A stretch of DNA of 7,951 nt from Candidatus Krumholzibacteriota bacterium. GTDB taxonomy: Bacteria > Krumholzibacteriota > Krumholzibacteriia > Krumholzibacteriales > Krumholzibacteriaceae. The notes beneath the pieces are model-generated. The model saw only the letters and a list, made by a program, of their open reading frames with translations, was not told the origin of the DNA and ran no database searches. Of this stretch, positions 1 to 5,605 are shown one piece after another. Numbering within the stretch: position 1 is the first letter of the stretch; each line of letters opens with the position of its first letter. The stretch spans positions 1 through 7,951 of the forward strand of contig JAUWMD010000112.1 of the NCBI GenBank assembly GCA_030613345.1, read 5' to 3'. Position numbers and translations under genes: made by a program.

Positions 1-641
1 CCGAGATTGAAATGCGCATCCGCGTTGCGGGGATTATGCTGCACTGCCTTGCGAAACTGCTGCAGCGCGGCGCTGCGGCGTCCCTCGAGATCGAGGATGT
101 ATCCGAGATTCGTGTAAGATTTCGAATGGGTCGGATCGATGGCGATCGCCTGCCGGTACATCCGCTCGGCCTCATCGTACCTGCGGCTCTTCATGTACGA
201 CACACCGAGGCGGTAGTAGCACTCCGGATTGTCGGGTTCCCTCTCGATCGCCTTCCCGTGGAAACGGACCGCCTCGCCGAAACGGCCCTGCAGCTCGAGG
301 AGCCTTCCCATCCTGTAGAGCGGGAGGGCCTCCCCGTCCCCCATCCCGTCGATCCTCCTGTACCCCTCGAGGGCAAGATCATACTTGCCCATCCTCTCGA
401 ACATGTTGCATGCCTCGAGTATATCCTCCTCGTCGGCCTCCTCGTGCGTCAGCACGTCGCGCAGACAGATCTCCGCTTTCGGGCTTTTTCTCTTGCGGAG
501 ATAGAGCTCGGCGAGTTCGAGGACCTCCTCGACATCCGCCTCGCCCAGTGACGATTTCCTTTTCAGCCGTGCGATCTCCCTGCTCTCTTCCCGCACCTCA
601 CCCCTTGTGAATTCGAGAAGCTTCTCCCAGCGCAGGCCCAT
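1..641 (-). CDS. TPR-repeat protein, N-terminal 213 residues (cut by the left edge)
   Basis: The minus strand is open from an ATG at 641-639 to the left edge with no stop. The 213 visible residues start MGLRWEKLLEFT. After a charged N-terminal segment (about 1-37) come helical repeats with the TPR signature at a 34-residue period: roughly 106-139 (LYRMGRLLELQGRFGEAV), 140-173 (CYYRLGVSYMKSRRYDEAE) and 174-207 (SYTNLGYILDLEGRRSAAL). A new repeat begins at 208, and a more degenerate one (NMFERMGKYDLALEGY) sits at about 79-94. A purine-rich AGGGGG lies about 6 bases before the ATG, which supports this start. There is no signal peptide, so it is probably a cytoplasmic protein-protein interaction scaffold. 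The C-terminal part, which could carry another domain, lies outside the window. TPR proteins are functionally diverse, so no specific role is assigned. A TTGACA box lies at 712-717 upstream. Confidence 0.88.
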   Translation of the reverse strand, partial: MGLRWEKLLEFTRGEVREESREIARLKRKSSLGEADVEEVLELAELYLRKRKSPKAEICLRDVLTHEEADEEDILEACNMFERMGKYDLALEGYRRIDGMGDGEALPLYRMGRLLELQGRFGEAVRFHGKAIEREPDNPECYYRLGVSYMKSRRYDEAERMYRQAIAIDPTHSKSYTNLGYILDLEGRRSAALQQFRKAVQHNPRNADAHFNL

Positions 642-687
642 ACGCTACCCCCTGAAGGAAATCCGATCGATGCATGCTCCCGGCAAC

Positions 688-717
688 AGGCTAGAACAGT
701 GCGCCGCCGCCTGTCAA
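688..717 (-). promoter_or_regulatory. Candidate promoter of the TPR gene
   Basis: On the minus strand a perfect TTGACA (-35) lies at 717-712. A weak -10, TAGCCT (3 of 6 consensus positions), follows at 693-688 with an 18-base spacer. This would start the transcript near 681 and give a leader of about 40 bases with the AGGGGG ribosome site. The -35 lies immediately next to the direct-repeat copy at 720-746. The -10 match is poor, so the call is tentative. Confidence 0.4.
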
Positions 718-719
718 GA

Positions 720-746
720 ATCATCGGAACTATATTTCACGGAAAT
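720..746. repeat. 27-bp imperfect direct repeat, copy 1 (left flank of the AbiE module)
   Basis: This 27-base stretch matches 2471-2497 in the same orientation at 24 of 27 positions. The shared blocks are ATCATCGG, AC, ATATTT and ACGGAAAT, with single mismatches between them. The two copies lie 1751 bases apart and bracket the AbiEi/AbiEii pair. The copy is intergenic, between the AbiEii stop codon and the TPR promoter. Confidence 0.75.
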
Positions 747-747
747 C

Positions 748-764
748 CATCGCAGAAAGCGATG
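748..764 (-). terminator. Hairpin just after the AbiEii stop, possible weak terminator
   Basis: The perfect 6-bp arms CATCGC and GCGATG flank a 5-base loop and start about 9 bases after the toxin's stop codon (773-775). On the minus strand the hairpin is followed by GATTTCC, not a proper T-run. It may be a weak or Rho-assisted end, or an RNA-stabilising hairpin. Confidence 0.35.
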
Positions 765-772
765 CAACCCAT

Positions 773-1639
773 TCAAATCGTCACAATGCGTGTAATGATC
801 TCTGTGAAAAACTCCTGTGACCACAATTCAAGAACGCGTTGATCTCTGATGAAGGGAGCGACTTCCCGGCGCGCCTTCTCGATATCCAAACTATCCACGG
901 TCCGACGCAGCAGCGCCTGCAGGATTTCGGGCGCAAGCGTTTCATCGTCGGTGTAGTCGCCTGATTGCCTCATCCTGGATTCGAGGTGTGCGAGCCGGAC
1001 CTCTGGATGGTGGGCGATATACCAGACCAGATCATACCAGTCTCGGCCCTTCACACGAGTTTTCCACTTGCGACACAGGATTGCATGCAATTTGCCTGCA
1101 AAGAGATCCGGCAACCTGTAAGTACGGACGGGAAAGGGAACAGGCTGTAATACATAGTGTGTTTCTGTTTCAAAGTTGCCCGGCGGGTCGGTATCGACTT
1201 CCAGCCTGATCTTGAGGTTCTTCGCAGGATGAAGATCACGCAGAAGTTCCCCGGTGATCCCGATCACGACCAATTGCTTGTAAGTGTTGGCTTTGAGAAA
1301 TACCGATTCGATGGCGCTTGTTCGCGCCTTCTTTCGAGCCTCAAATTCCACGTCGAAGCCGAAACTGCTGATTTCCCGGCATAGAGCTACGCCATAAGTC
1401 CCGAGTGAAAAAGTATCGTCAGTCTTAAGAATCGAAAAATCCAGATCTTCCGAGTACCTATCCAACCCGTAGAGGAGTCTGAGAGCCGTGCCGCCATAGA
1501 AGGCAGCATGCTCGAAAAACTTGCTGCGCCAGAGACCAAACAGGGCAATATTCTGCAGGATTTCCCTGAGCGCATTGGTGTAATCATCCCGGGTACGACA
1601 CTCGTAGCGTTCCAGCATGTTGCTTATGGCCTCATGCAT
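773..1639 (-). CDS. AbiEii-family nucleotidyltransferase, toxin of a type IV toxin-antitoxin system
   Basis: The protein has 288 residues, the usual size for the AbiEii / nucleotidyltransferase toxin family (PF08843). The family motifs are present in order: FYGGTALRLLYG (47-58) followed by RYSEDLDFSI (61-70), giving the GGT...D-L-D metal/nucleotide site with D65 and D67; KIRLEVD (143-149), a likely third acidic residue; LFAGKLHAILCR (179-190) with K183; and KGRDWYDLVWY (197-207). No catalytic motif is missing, so the toxin is probably intact. Family members are nucleotidyltransferases that arrest growth, act in phage abortive infection and are neutralised by AbiEi without stable complex formation. 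The ATG lies inside the end of the antitoxin gene (8-bp overlap, ATGCATGA), as expected for translational coupling. The AT-richer composition (28/60 G+C at 1261-1320, 32/60 at 1021-1080) suggests acquisition by transfer. Confidence 0.93.
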   Translation of the reverse strand: MHEAISNMLERYECRTRDDYTNALREILQNIALFGLWRSKFFEHAAFYGGTALRLLYGLDRYSEDLDFSILKTDDTFSLGTYGVALCREISSFGFDVEFEARKKARTSAIESVFLKANTYKQLVVIGITGELLRDLHPAKNLKIRLEVDTDPPGNFETETHYVLQPVPFPVRTYRLPDLFAGKLHAILCRKWKTRVKGRDWYDLVWYIAHHPEVRLAHLESRMRQSGDYTDDETLAPEILQALLRRTVDSLDIEKARREVAPFIRDQRVLELWSQEFFTEIITRIVTI

Positions 1640-2285
1640 CAGAAACCCTCCTCAAGCGCCTGAGATAACATACCAACCTGTTGATTTTGGCTGAATCACA
1701 GGCAAGCGCGATCGATTCAAGACGGGACTCATTGAGGCGACCCAGGGCCTCCTCATCGATCCGAAGATCATCCAGCAGATATGCTCCGAAGTCGGACAAG
1801 CGCTTGCCGCTGAACCGTCTATCGGTCCAGATCTTGTCCACAAGCGCCTTCTCGGGAGTCGCAATCAGAAACGTTGTCTTGCCTGTGGCTTCAAGAATCG
1901 CACCTGTTACATATCTCGCTTCGTTCAGCATACGGTAGGAGAAAGGACCGAGAGGTGTCTCAAAGCTGCGGGAGCGCCGTGTCGTGACAGAGGTGACGAC
2001 CTCGACCCGCTCCGGGATCAGGCCGTGGTAACTGAGAGCATAGTCCAGGCTGACATAGGATGGGCCATAGATAAGGTTGGCGACCTGTTCCCGGCTGACA
2101 GGCTCCCTTCGCAAGCCCTCACCGAAACAATACAGTCCCTTCTTGATCCGAACGATGGCATCGCCCGAAAGCAACTTTGTGATCTTGTCGCGCGGCTTGC
2201 TGTACCCTGACAGGGCATCGGTAAGAACCTGGTAGTCAAAAACCTCCCGGGTTATTTCCCGGCGTATGCGCGTGACCTCTTCCAT
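1632..2285 (-). CDS. AbiEi-family antitoxin and transcriptional autorepressor
   Basis: The protein has 217 residues. The N-terminal 10-60 looks like a winged helix-turn-helix (VFDYQVLTDALSGYSKPRDK, then a wing ending RIKKGLYCFG). It is followed by the family-typical block YGPSYVSLDYALSYHGLIPE (73-92), with TPEKALVDKIW at 143-153. This is the layout of type IV antitoxins of the AbiEi group, which bind inverted repeats in their own promoter through the wHTH and counter the toxin through the C-terminal domain. The start at 2285 is preceded by GGTGGGG with 5 bases between it and the ATG. It is the first gene of the operon, with the toxin start inside its last codons. A strong promoter and palindromes lie just upstream. 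A sampled stretch (1681-1740) is 30/60 G+C, below the flanking genes. The family assignment is firm; antitoxic activity is inferred from the family and gene order. Confidence 0.92.
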   Translation of the reverse strand: MEEVTRIRREITREVFDYQVLTDALSGYSKPRDKITKLLSGDAIVRIKKGLYCFGEGLRREPVSREQVANLIYGPSYVSLDYALSYHGLIPERVEVVTSVTTRRSRSFETPLGPFSYRMLNEARYVTGAILEATGKTTFLIATPEKALVDKIWTDRRFSGKRLSDFGAYLLDDLRIDEEALGRLNESRLESIALACDSAKINRLVCYLRRLRRVSDA

Positions 2286-2311
2286 TGATACCCCACCGGT
2301 TTAGAGGTAAC

Positions 2312-2345
2312 TATGTCCATGTTTCGTGGACATACTATGCAGTAT
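2312..2345. promoter_or_regulatory. Palindromic operator candidates for AbiEi autoregulation
   Basis: Two inverted repeats overlap here. The first has perfect 8-bp arms TATGTCCA (2312-2319) and TGGACATA (2327-2334) around a 7-base spacer. The second has arms ATACT (2332-2336) and AGTAT (2341-2345) around 4 bases. They sit between the abiEi start codon and its -10 box, covering the expected transcription start. AbiEi proteins are known to repress by binding inverted repeats in this position. Binding by this protein is inferred. Confidence 0.65.
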
Positions 2346-2372
2346 ATTATAGAAATTTCGATTCCTTGTCAA
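2344..2372 (-). promoter_or_regulatory. Promoter of the AbiEi-AbiEii operon
   Basis: The minus strand has a perfect TTGACA at 2372-2367. Downstream, TATAAT sits at 2351-2346 (15-base spacer). The overlapping TAATAT at 2349-2344 gives the standard 17-base spacer. The expected start at about 2337-2339 falls inside the palindromes, giving a leader of about 52 bases to the ATG at 2285. Confidence 0.7.
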
Positions 2373-2447
2373 GAACCCACATAGGTGGTTCGCCGGGTTT
2401 ATCTGGGTGGAGTAACCGCTTCCGAGCCACGGATTCGGCCCCATAAC

Positions 2448-2484
2448 ATTGTCGGGATGACTGCGAAATGATCATCGGGACAAT
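2448..2484. repeat. Imperfect palindrome overlapping direct-repeat copy 2
   Basis: The 13-base arms ATTGTCGGGATGA (2448-2460) and TCATCGGGACAAT (2472-2484) are complementary except for two central positions (GG opposite GG), around an 11-base spacer. The right arm is also the first part of the 27-bp direct repeat at 2471-2497. The copy at 720-746 has no such left arm. It could be a transposon-end relic or a protein-binding site. The rest of the stretch from 2373 to 2530 holds no gene. Confidence 0.5.
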
Positions 2485-2497
2485 ATTTTACGGAAAT
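2471..2497. repeat. 27-bp imperfect direct repeat, copy 2 (right flank of the AbiE module)
   Basis: This is the partner of 720-746, same orientation, 24 of 27 identical. It lies between the end of the beta-barrel gene (2531) and the abiE promoter. A short GC-rich hairpin-capable stretch (2500-2518) separates it from the beta-barrel stop codon. That hairpin has an A-C mismatch on the minus strand and no T-run, so it is not called as a terminator. Confidence 0.75.
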
Positions 2498-2530
2498 TTG
2501 CGGCTGGCGGCCGGCCGTGCGTGCTGATAA

Positions 2531-3163
2531 TCAGAAATAGAGCGAGAGAGTGAGGTTGGCCGAAGAGACCCAGGCGGTCTTGACGATGTCGCCGTCGAGA
2601 TCGAAATAGTTGTAGCTCGTGATCAATCCGATTGTCGCGTTGTCCGATATCCAGAACTCGTATCCGATCTCGGCGAAGTAAGCTGTCCCCCAGTCGTCAT
2701 GCCTCTCTCCGTGCTCCTGCTTCCCGCCCTCTTCAACCGGGATGATCGCCGTACCCGCCCAGCCCGGGCCGCCGCCGGCCCGAATATAGAGCCCTCCCCA
2801 GGGCCCCTCCGGATTCCCGGGGAACCAGGTCAGCCCTAGGGTGAGATCCTGGAGCGACCTTCGGATCTTGGCGTCCTCGAGCACGGCGTCGCCGTACCGG
2901 TCGAACTCGACGATCCAGCCCTGGTAGTTGAGGCTCAGCATGAAATGCCTGCCGAGCATCCGTCCGAACCGTATCTGCGGGACGGCTCCGGAGGGGTGTA
3001 TCCTCCGCGTATCGTCGATATCGTCGAACGTGCCCTTGCCGATGCCGATCCCCACACTGGCCATCCAGTGCGGGCGTTCCCGGTATTTCAGCGCATCGGC
3101 GCTCCCGCCGCCGGCGACAAGCATAACGATGAGTGCGATCATGGTGATGAAAAAGCGTTTCAT
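2531..3163 (-). CDS. Small outer-membrane beta-barrel protein
   Basis: The protein has 210 residues. It starts with MKRFFITMIALIVMLV, a Sec signal peptide whose cleavage is likely near residues 21-25 (GGGSADA). The mature part is rich in Gly and aromatic residues in alternating amphipathic strands: MASVGIGIGKG, PQIRFGRMLGRHFMLSLNYQ, DLTLGLTWF, GGLYIRAGGGPGW, AYFAEIGYEFWI, ATIGLITSYNYF. It ends LTLSLYF with a C-terminal Phe, the usual signal for barrel assembly. The size and pattern fit an 8-stranded OmpA/OmpW-like barrel. No specific function can be read from it. The start lacks a Shine-Dalgarno sequence. A TAATAT box ends only 6 bases before the ATG, so the mRNA may be leaderless. It is transcribed away from the DUF3943 gene and toward the AbiE module. 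Confidence 0.82.
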   Translation of the reverse strand: MKRFFITMIALIVMLVAGGGSADALKYRERPHWMASVGIGIGKGTFDDIDDTRRIHPSGAVPQIRFGRMLGRHFMLSLNYQGWIVEFDRYGDAVLEDAKIRRSLQDLTLGLTWFPGNPEGPWGGLYIRAGGGPGWAGTAIIPVEEGGKQEHGERHDDWGTAYFAEIGYEFWISDNATIGLITSYNYFDLDGDIVKTAWVSSANLTLSLYF

Positions 3164-3169
3164 GTGCGT

Positions 3170-3199
3170 ATATTAGTCCGACCGCAGCGGATGATGCAA
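3170..3199 (-). promoter_or_regulatory. Candidate leaderless promoter of the beta-barrel gene
   Basis: On the minus strand, TTGCAT (3199-3194), an 18-base spacer and TAATAT (3175-3170) precede ACGCAC and the ATG. With a typical 6-base gap from the -10 box to the start, transcription would begin on the A of the start codon. The -35 match is 3 of 6. Confidence 0.4.
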
Positions 3200-3248
3200 G
3201 CAATATGAAATGAAACTGTAAAAAACAGCACCTGTTCGATTCTGTCTT

Positions 3249-3254
3249 TACAAT
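3249..3254 (+). promoter_or_regulatory. Candidate -10 box of the DUF3943 gene
   Basis: TACAAT at 3249-3254 matches the -10 consensus at 5 of 6 positions and lies 16 bases before the ATG at 3271. There is no clear -35. The predicted start at about 3261 leaves a leader of 10 bases or fewer and no ribosome binding site. Confidence 0.35.
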
Positions 3255-3270
3255 AGATTGCGATGACACT

Positions 3271-4686
3271 ATGATTACCGCCATGAAATCAGTAACACGC
3301 ATCAGGATACTGCAGACGGCAATCGCCCTCCTGCTTATATTCACCGTGCCTGCTACTTCGGCGCCCGGTGCTGAAGAGCCCGACACCCTGCTGAAGACAC
3401 CCGGGGATTTCCATCTCAATCACAGGTTCCTTCGCAGCTCACTCGAGGTAGTCGGATTCAACCTCGTTATGACCGCCTTCGGGCGCTATATAATGGAACC
3501 GGACGGGGACGGCTTCAAGGTATCGTGGGAGACGATCAGGGAGAATCTCGAGGCGGGGATGGAGTGGGATGATAACAGTTTCAGCGCGAACAACATCCGC
3601 CACCCGTACCAGGGCGCGTTGTACTTCAATGCGGCCAGATCGAACGGATACGATTTCTACCAGTCATCGGCATTCTCCTTCGCCGGTGCGTGGCTGTGGG
3701 AATATACCGGCGAAGCGCACCATCCGTCGTACAACGACTGGGTCACCACATCCGTCGGAGGGATAATGGTCGGCGAGTCTCTCTGGCGACTGTCGGATCT
3801 CGTAATCGACAACGAGGCGAGGGGCTCGGGAAGGAAGTGGCGCGAGCTCGGCGGCTTCTTCATCAACCCGATGCGCGGCGTGAACAGGCTCATCACCGGC
3901 GAGGCGTTCGCGGTCCACGAGAACGCGCCCGGACGCAAACCGGATTACTTTGGAGGTCGCTTCAACCTCGGTCTCAGGGTCCTGGGGGATGAGAATCTGT
4001 GGAACGCGGCGAACACGAAGATGTTCATCTCGTCGAACATGTACTACGGCACCAGACTCGGAACGGTCGGCGGAAAACCGTTCGACTACTTCGATTTCCA
4101 TGTTCAGCTCAATTTCAACAACAAGCCGCACGGGCTCGGCCTCTTCAATATCAACGCGATACTCCACGGCTGGGATATGGGCGGCTCGGAGACGAAGACG
4201 AACCAGCTGAACGCCAACATGCACTTCACATACTACGACAACGAGGCTACCAATTACGGCGGGCAGAGTCTCTCCGCGTCGTACCTCTCGCGGTTCGGAC
4301 AGGGAAAGAGGTTCGAATCGGAGATCGAGTTCTACCTCGAGGGGATCATCTTCGGGGCGTCCAAATCCGACTATTTCAATCTCTCGGGCAGAGAGTATGA
4401 CTACGGGCCCGGCGCCGGGGCGAGGCTCTCATACTCCCTCATGGCGGGAGATATGGCCGTTCTGAGGACGATCTACAGGGGCTCGTGGATCCATTCGATC
4501 AACGGCACTGTCGCCGACCACCTCGATCATTTCTTCTACGTCTCGACGGAGTTCCCCCTGCGCGACTGGTTCAAGTTCGGCGTCGATTACCTCGCCTTCT
4601 GGTCAAAGCGCTATTACAGGGAGTATGACGATGTCTACGCGAGAAATCCCCAGCTCCAGGTCTACTTCACCTGGGCCCTCGACTGA
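3271..4686 (+). CDS. DUF3943-family exported (probably outer-membrane) protein
   Basis: The protein has 471 residues. The N-terminus (MITAMKSVTRIRILQTAIAL, then LLIFTVPATSA) is a Sec signal peptide with cleavage near residue 30. The second Met (residue 5, base 3283) is an equally plausible start. Neither has a Shine-Dalgarno sequence. The DUF3943 signature follows: NNIRHPYQGALYFNAARSNG (107-126), FAGAWLWEYTGE (137-148), PSYNDWVTTSVGGIMVGE (152-169), then GGFFINPMRGVNRLITG (194-210). The C-terminal half (about 228-471) alternates amphipathic strands rich in Tyr, Phe and Gly (for example NANMHFTYYDN, SLSASYLSRFG, GAGARLSYSLM, VYFTWALD) and looks like a beta-barrel. The family has no established biochemical role. 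The gene diverges from the small barrel gene, and the hydrolase behind it overlaps its end, so the two are probably one operon. A link to lipid or envelope handling is inference from this pairing. Confidence 0.88.
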   Translation: MITAMKSVTRIRILQTAIALLLIFTVPATSAPGAEEPDTLLKTPGDFHLNHRFLRSSLEVVGFNLVMTAFGRYIMEPDGDGFKVSWETIRENLEAGMEWDDNSFSANNIRHPYQGALYFNAARSNGYDFYQSSAFSFAGAWLWEYTGEAHHPSYNDWVTTSVGGIMVGESLWRLSDLVIDNEARGSGRKWRELGGFFINPMRGVNRLITGEAFAVHENAPGRKPDYFGGRFNLGLRVLGDENLWNAANTKMFISSNMYYGTRLGTVGGKPFDYFDFHVQLNFNNKPHGLGLFNINAILHGWDMGGSETKTNQLNANMHFTYYDNEATNYGGQSLSASYLSRFGQGKRFESEIEFYLEGIIFGASKSDYFNLSGREYDYGPGAGARLSYSLMAGDMAVLRTIYRGSWIHSINGTVADHLDHFFYVSTEFPLRDWFKFGVDYLAFWSKRYYREYDDVYARNPQLQVYFTWALD

Positions 4687-5605
4687 TGTGAATGATACTG
4701 TGCGAAATCGACATCTTCCAGGAATCAGAGCAGCAGATTTCTCCCGCCCGGTGGCGTTTCTCTGCGTTGCCTTCTGCCTGCTGATCCCGCTGTCGGCACC
4801 GTTGTCCGCCCCGAAGGAGGACGGCGACCTCTTCCCCCCTCCTCCCGGCAACCACGTTACCTTCTGGGGACACGCCTGCTGCTACATCGACGTCGACGGA
4901 TTCGGGATCGTCACCGATCCCGTGTTCACCGGCAGGTATCTCTTCCGCCGGAGGAAGATTCCCATACCCCCGGCGCAGTCGAGGGCAGGCACGCGGCTGA
5001 TACTCGTATCTCACGCGCACATGGACCATCTCGACCCCGAATCGATCGCTATCTTCCCCGATTCGGCGATAGTGCTCTGTCCGTGGACAGTCGCGGGCTA
5101 TCTCGAAGAGAGTGGAAGGGAATTCACGATAATGCGTCCCGGCGATACTTACGAATATCGATATGGAAAGGTCGTAGCCGTCGCGGCAGAGCATCCCGGC
5201 AAGAGATTTGCCCTGAGAAAGGGCTCGGCCGTCGACGCGATCGGATTCGTGATCACAACACCGTATGGTAATGTCTACTACAGCGGCGACACAGAATATT
5301 TCGAGGGCATGATCGAGATAGGCGCCGCCTGGCAGCCGGAGATCGCGATCCTCAACTTCACACCGCACCTCTCGGGCGAGAACGCGGTCAGGGCGGTCTG
5401 GGCAACGAGGGCGAAGACGGTCATCCCGGTCCATTTCGGCGCCTACGACTACATCCTCTTCGGTCCTCTGAAGAGCCCGCGGGGCTACAACGATATCAAG
5501 GATATGATCAGCGAGCAGGCCGTGCTCCTGCAGCCGGGAGAGAGTATTTCTCTGGAGAGGCAAGTCGGGAGGGCGGCGGATCAGAATCCGAATCCGCGCC
5601 GGTAA
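4631..5605 (+). CDS. Exported metallo-beta-lactamase-fold hydrolase (UlaG / NAPE-PLD-like)
   Basis: With this start the protein has 324 residues. The MBL fold shows in WGHACCYIDVDGFGIVTDPV (79-98), the metal motif SHAHMDHLD (H128, H130, D132, H133), AEHPG (H188), YYSGDTEYF (D220) and VIPVHFGAYD (H268), so all expected metal ligands are present. The WGHA...TDPVF block resembles the UlaG / NAPE-PLD branch, which hydrolyses lactone or phosphodiester bonds. The substrate is unknown. A hydrophobic stretch (FLCVAFCLLIPLSAPLSA, about 43-60) indicates export or an N-terminal anchor. The start is uncertain. ATG 4631 has AGGGAG 7 bases upstream but lies inside the DUF3943 gene (56-bp overlap) and leaves about 40 residues before the hydrophobic segment. 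GTG 4688 or GTG 4700 would give a normal signal peptide but lack a ribosome site. The 3' end overlaps the convergent gene by 25 bp. Confidence 0.88.
   Translation: MSTREIPSSRSTSPGPSTDVNDTVRNRHLPGIRAADFSRPVAFLCVAFCLLIPLSAPLSAPKEDGDLFPPPPGNHVTFWGHACCYIDVDGFGIVTDPVFTGRYLFRRRKIPIPPAQSRAGTRLILVSHAHMDHLDPESIAIFPDSAIVLCPWTVAGYLEESGREFTIMRPGDTYEYRYGKVVAVAAEHPGKRFALRKGSAVDAIGFVITTPYGNVYYSGDTEYFEGMIEIGAAWQPEIAILNFTPHLSGENAVRAVWATRAKTVIPVHFGAYDYILFGPLKSPRGYNDIKDMISEQAVLLQPGESISLERQVGRAADQNPNPRR

Noticed and set aside
12..551. Long plus-strand open frame of 179 codons
   Set aside because: It lies antisense to the TPR gene, whose minus-strand translation shows clear 34-residue repeats and a ribosome site. 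The plus frame has no domain-like pattern.
720..2497. CRISPR array or phage attachment site made from the direct repeats
   Set aside because: There are only two copies 1751 bases apart, with no spacer-sized unit, no integrase and no tRNA gene nearby.
3216..3228. Small hairpin CTGT / ACAG around an A-run in the divergent promoter region
   Set aside because: Four base pairs with a 5-base loop are too weak, and an A/T-run alone does not make a terminator between divergent starts.
2733..3419. Minus-strand open frame of 228 codons across the divergent promoter region
   Set aside because: It reads through the beta-barrel gene in a different frame and crosses two starts. Its composition is Arg-rich and unlike a real protein.
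4667..5563. Minus-strand open frame of 298 codons
   Set aside because: It is a shadow of the metallo-beta-lactamase-fold gene on the plus strand, which has the complete metal-ligand set.
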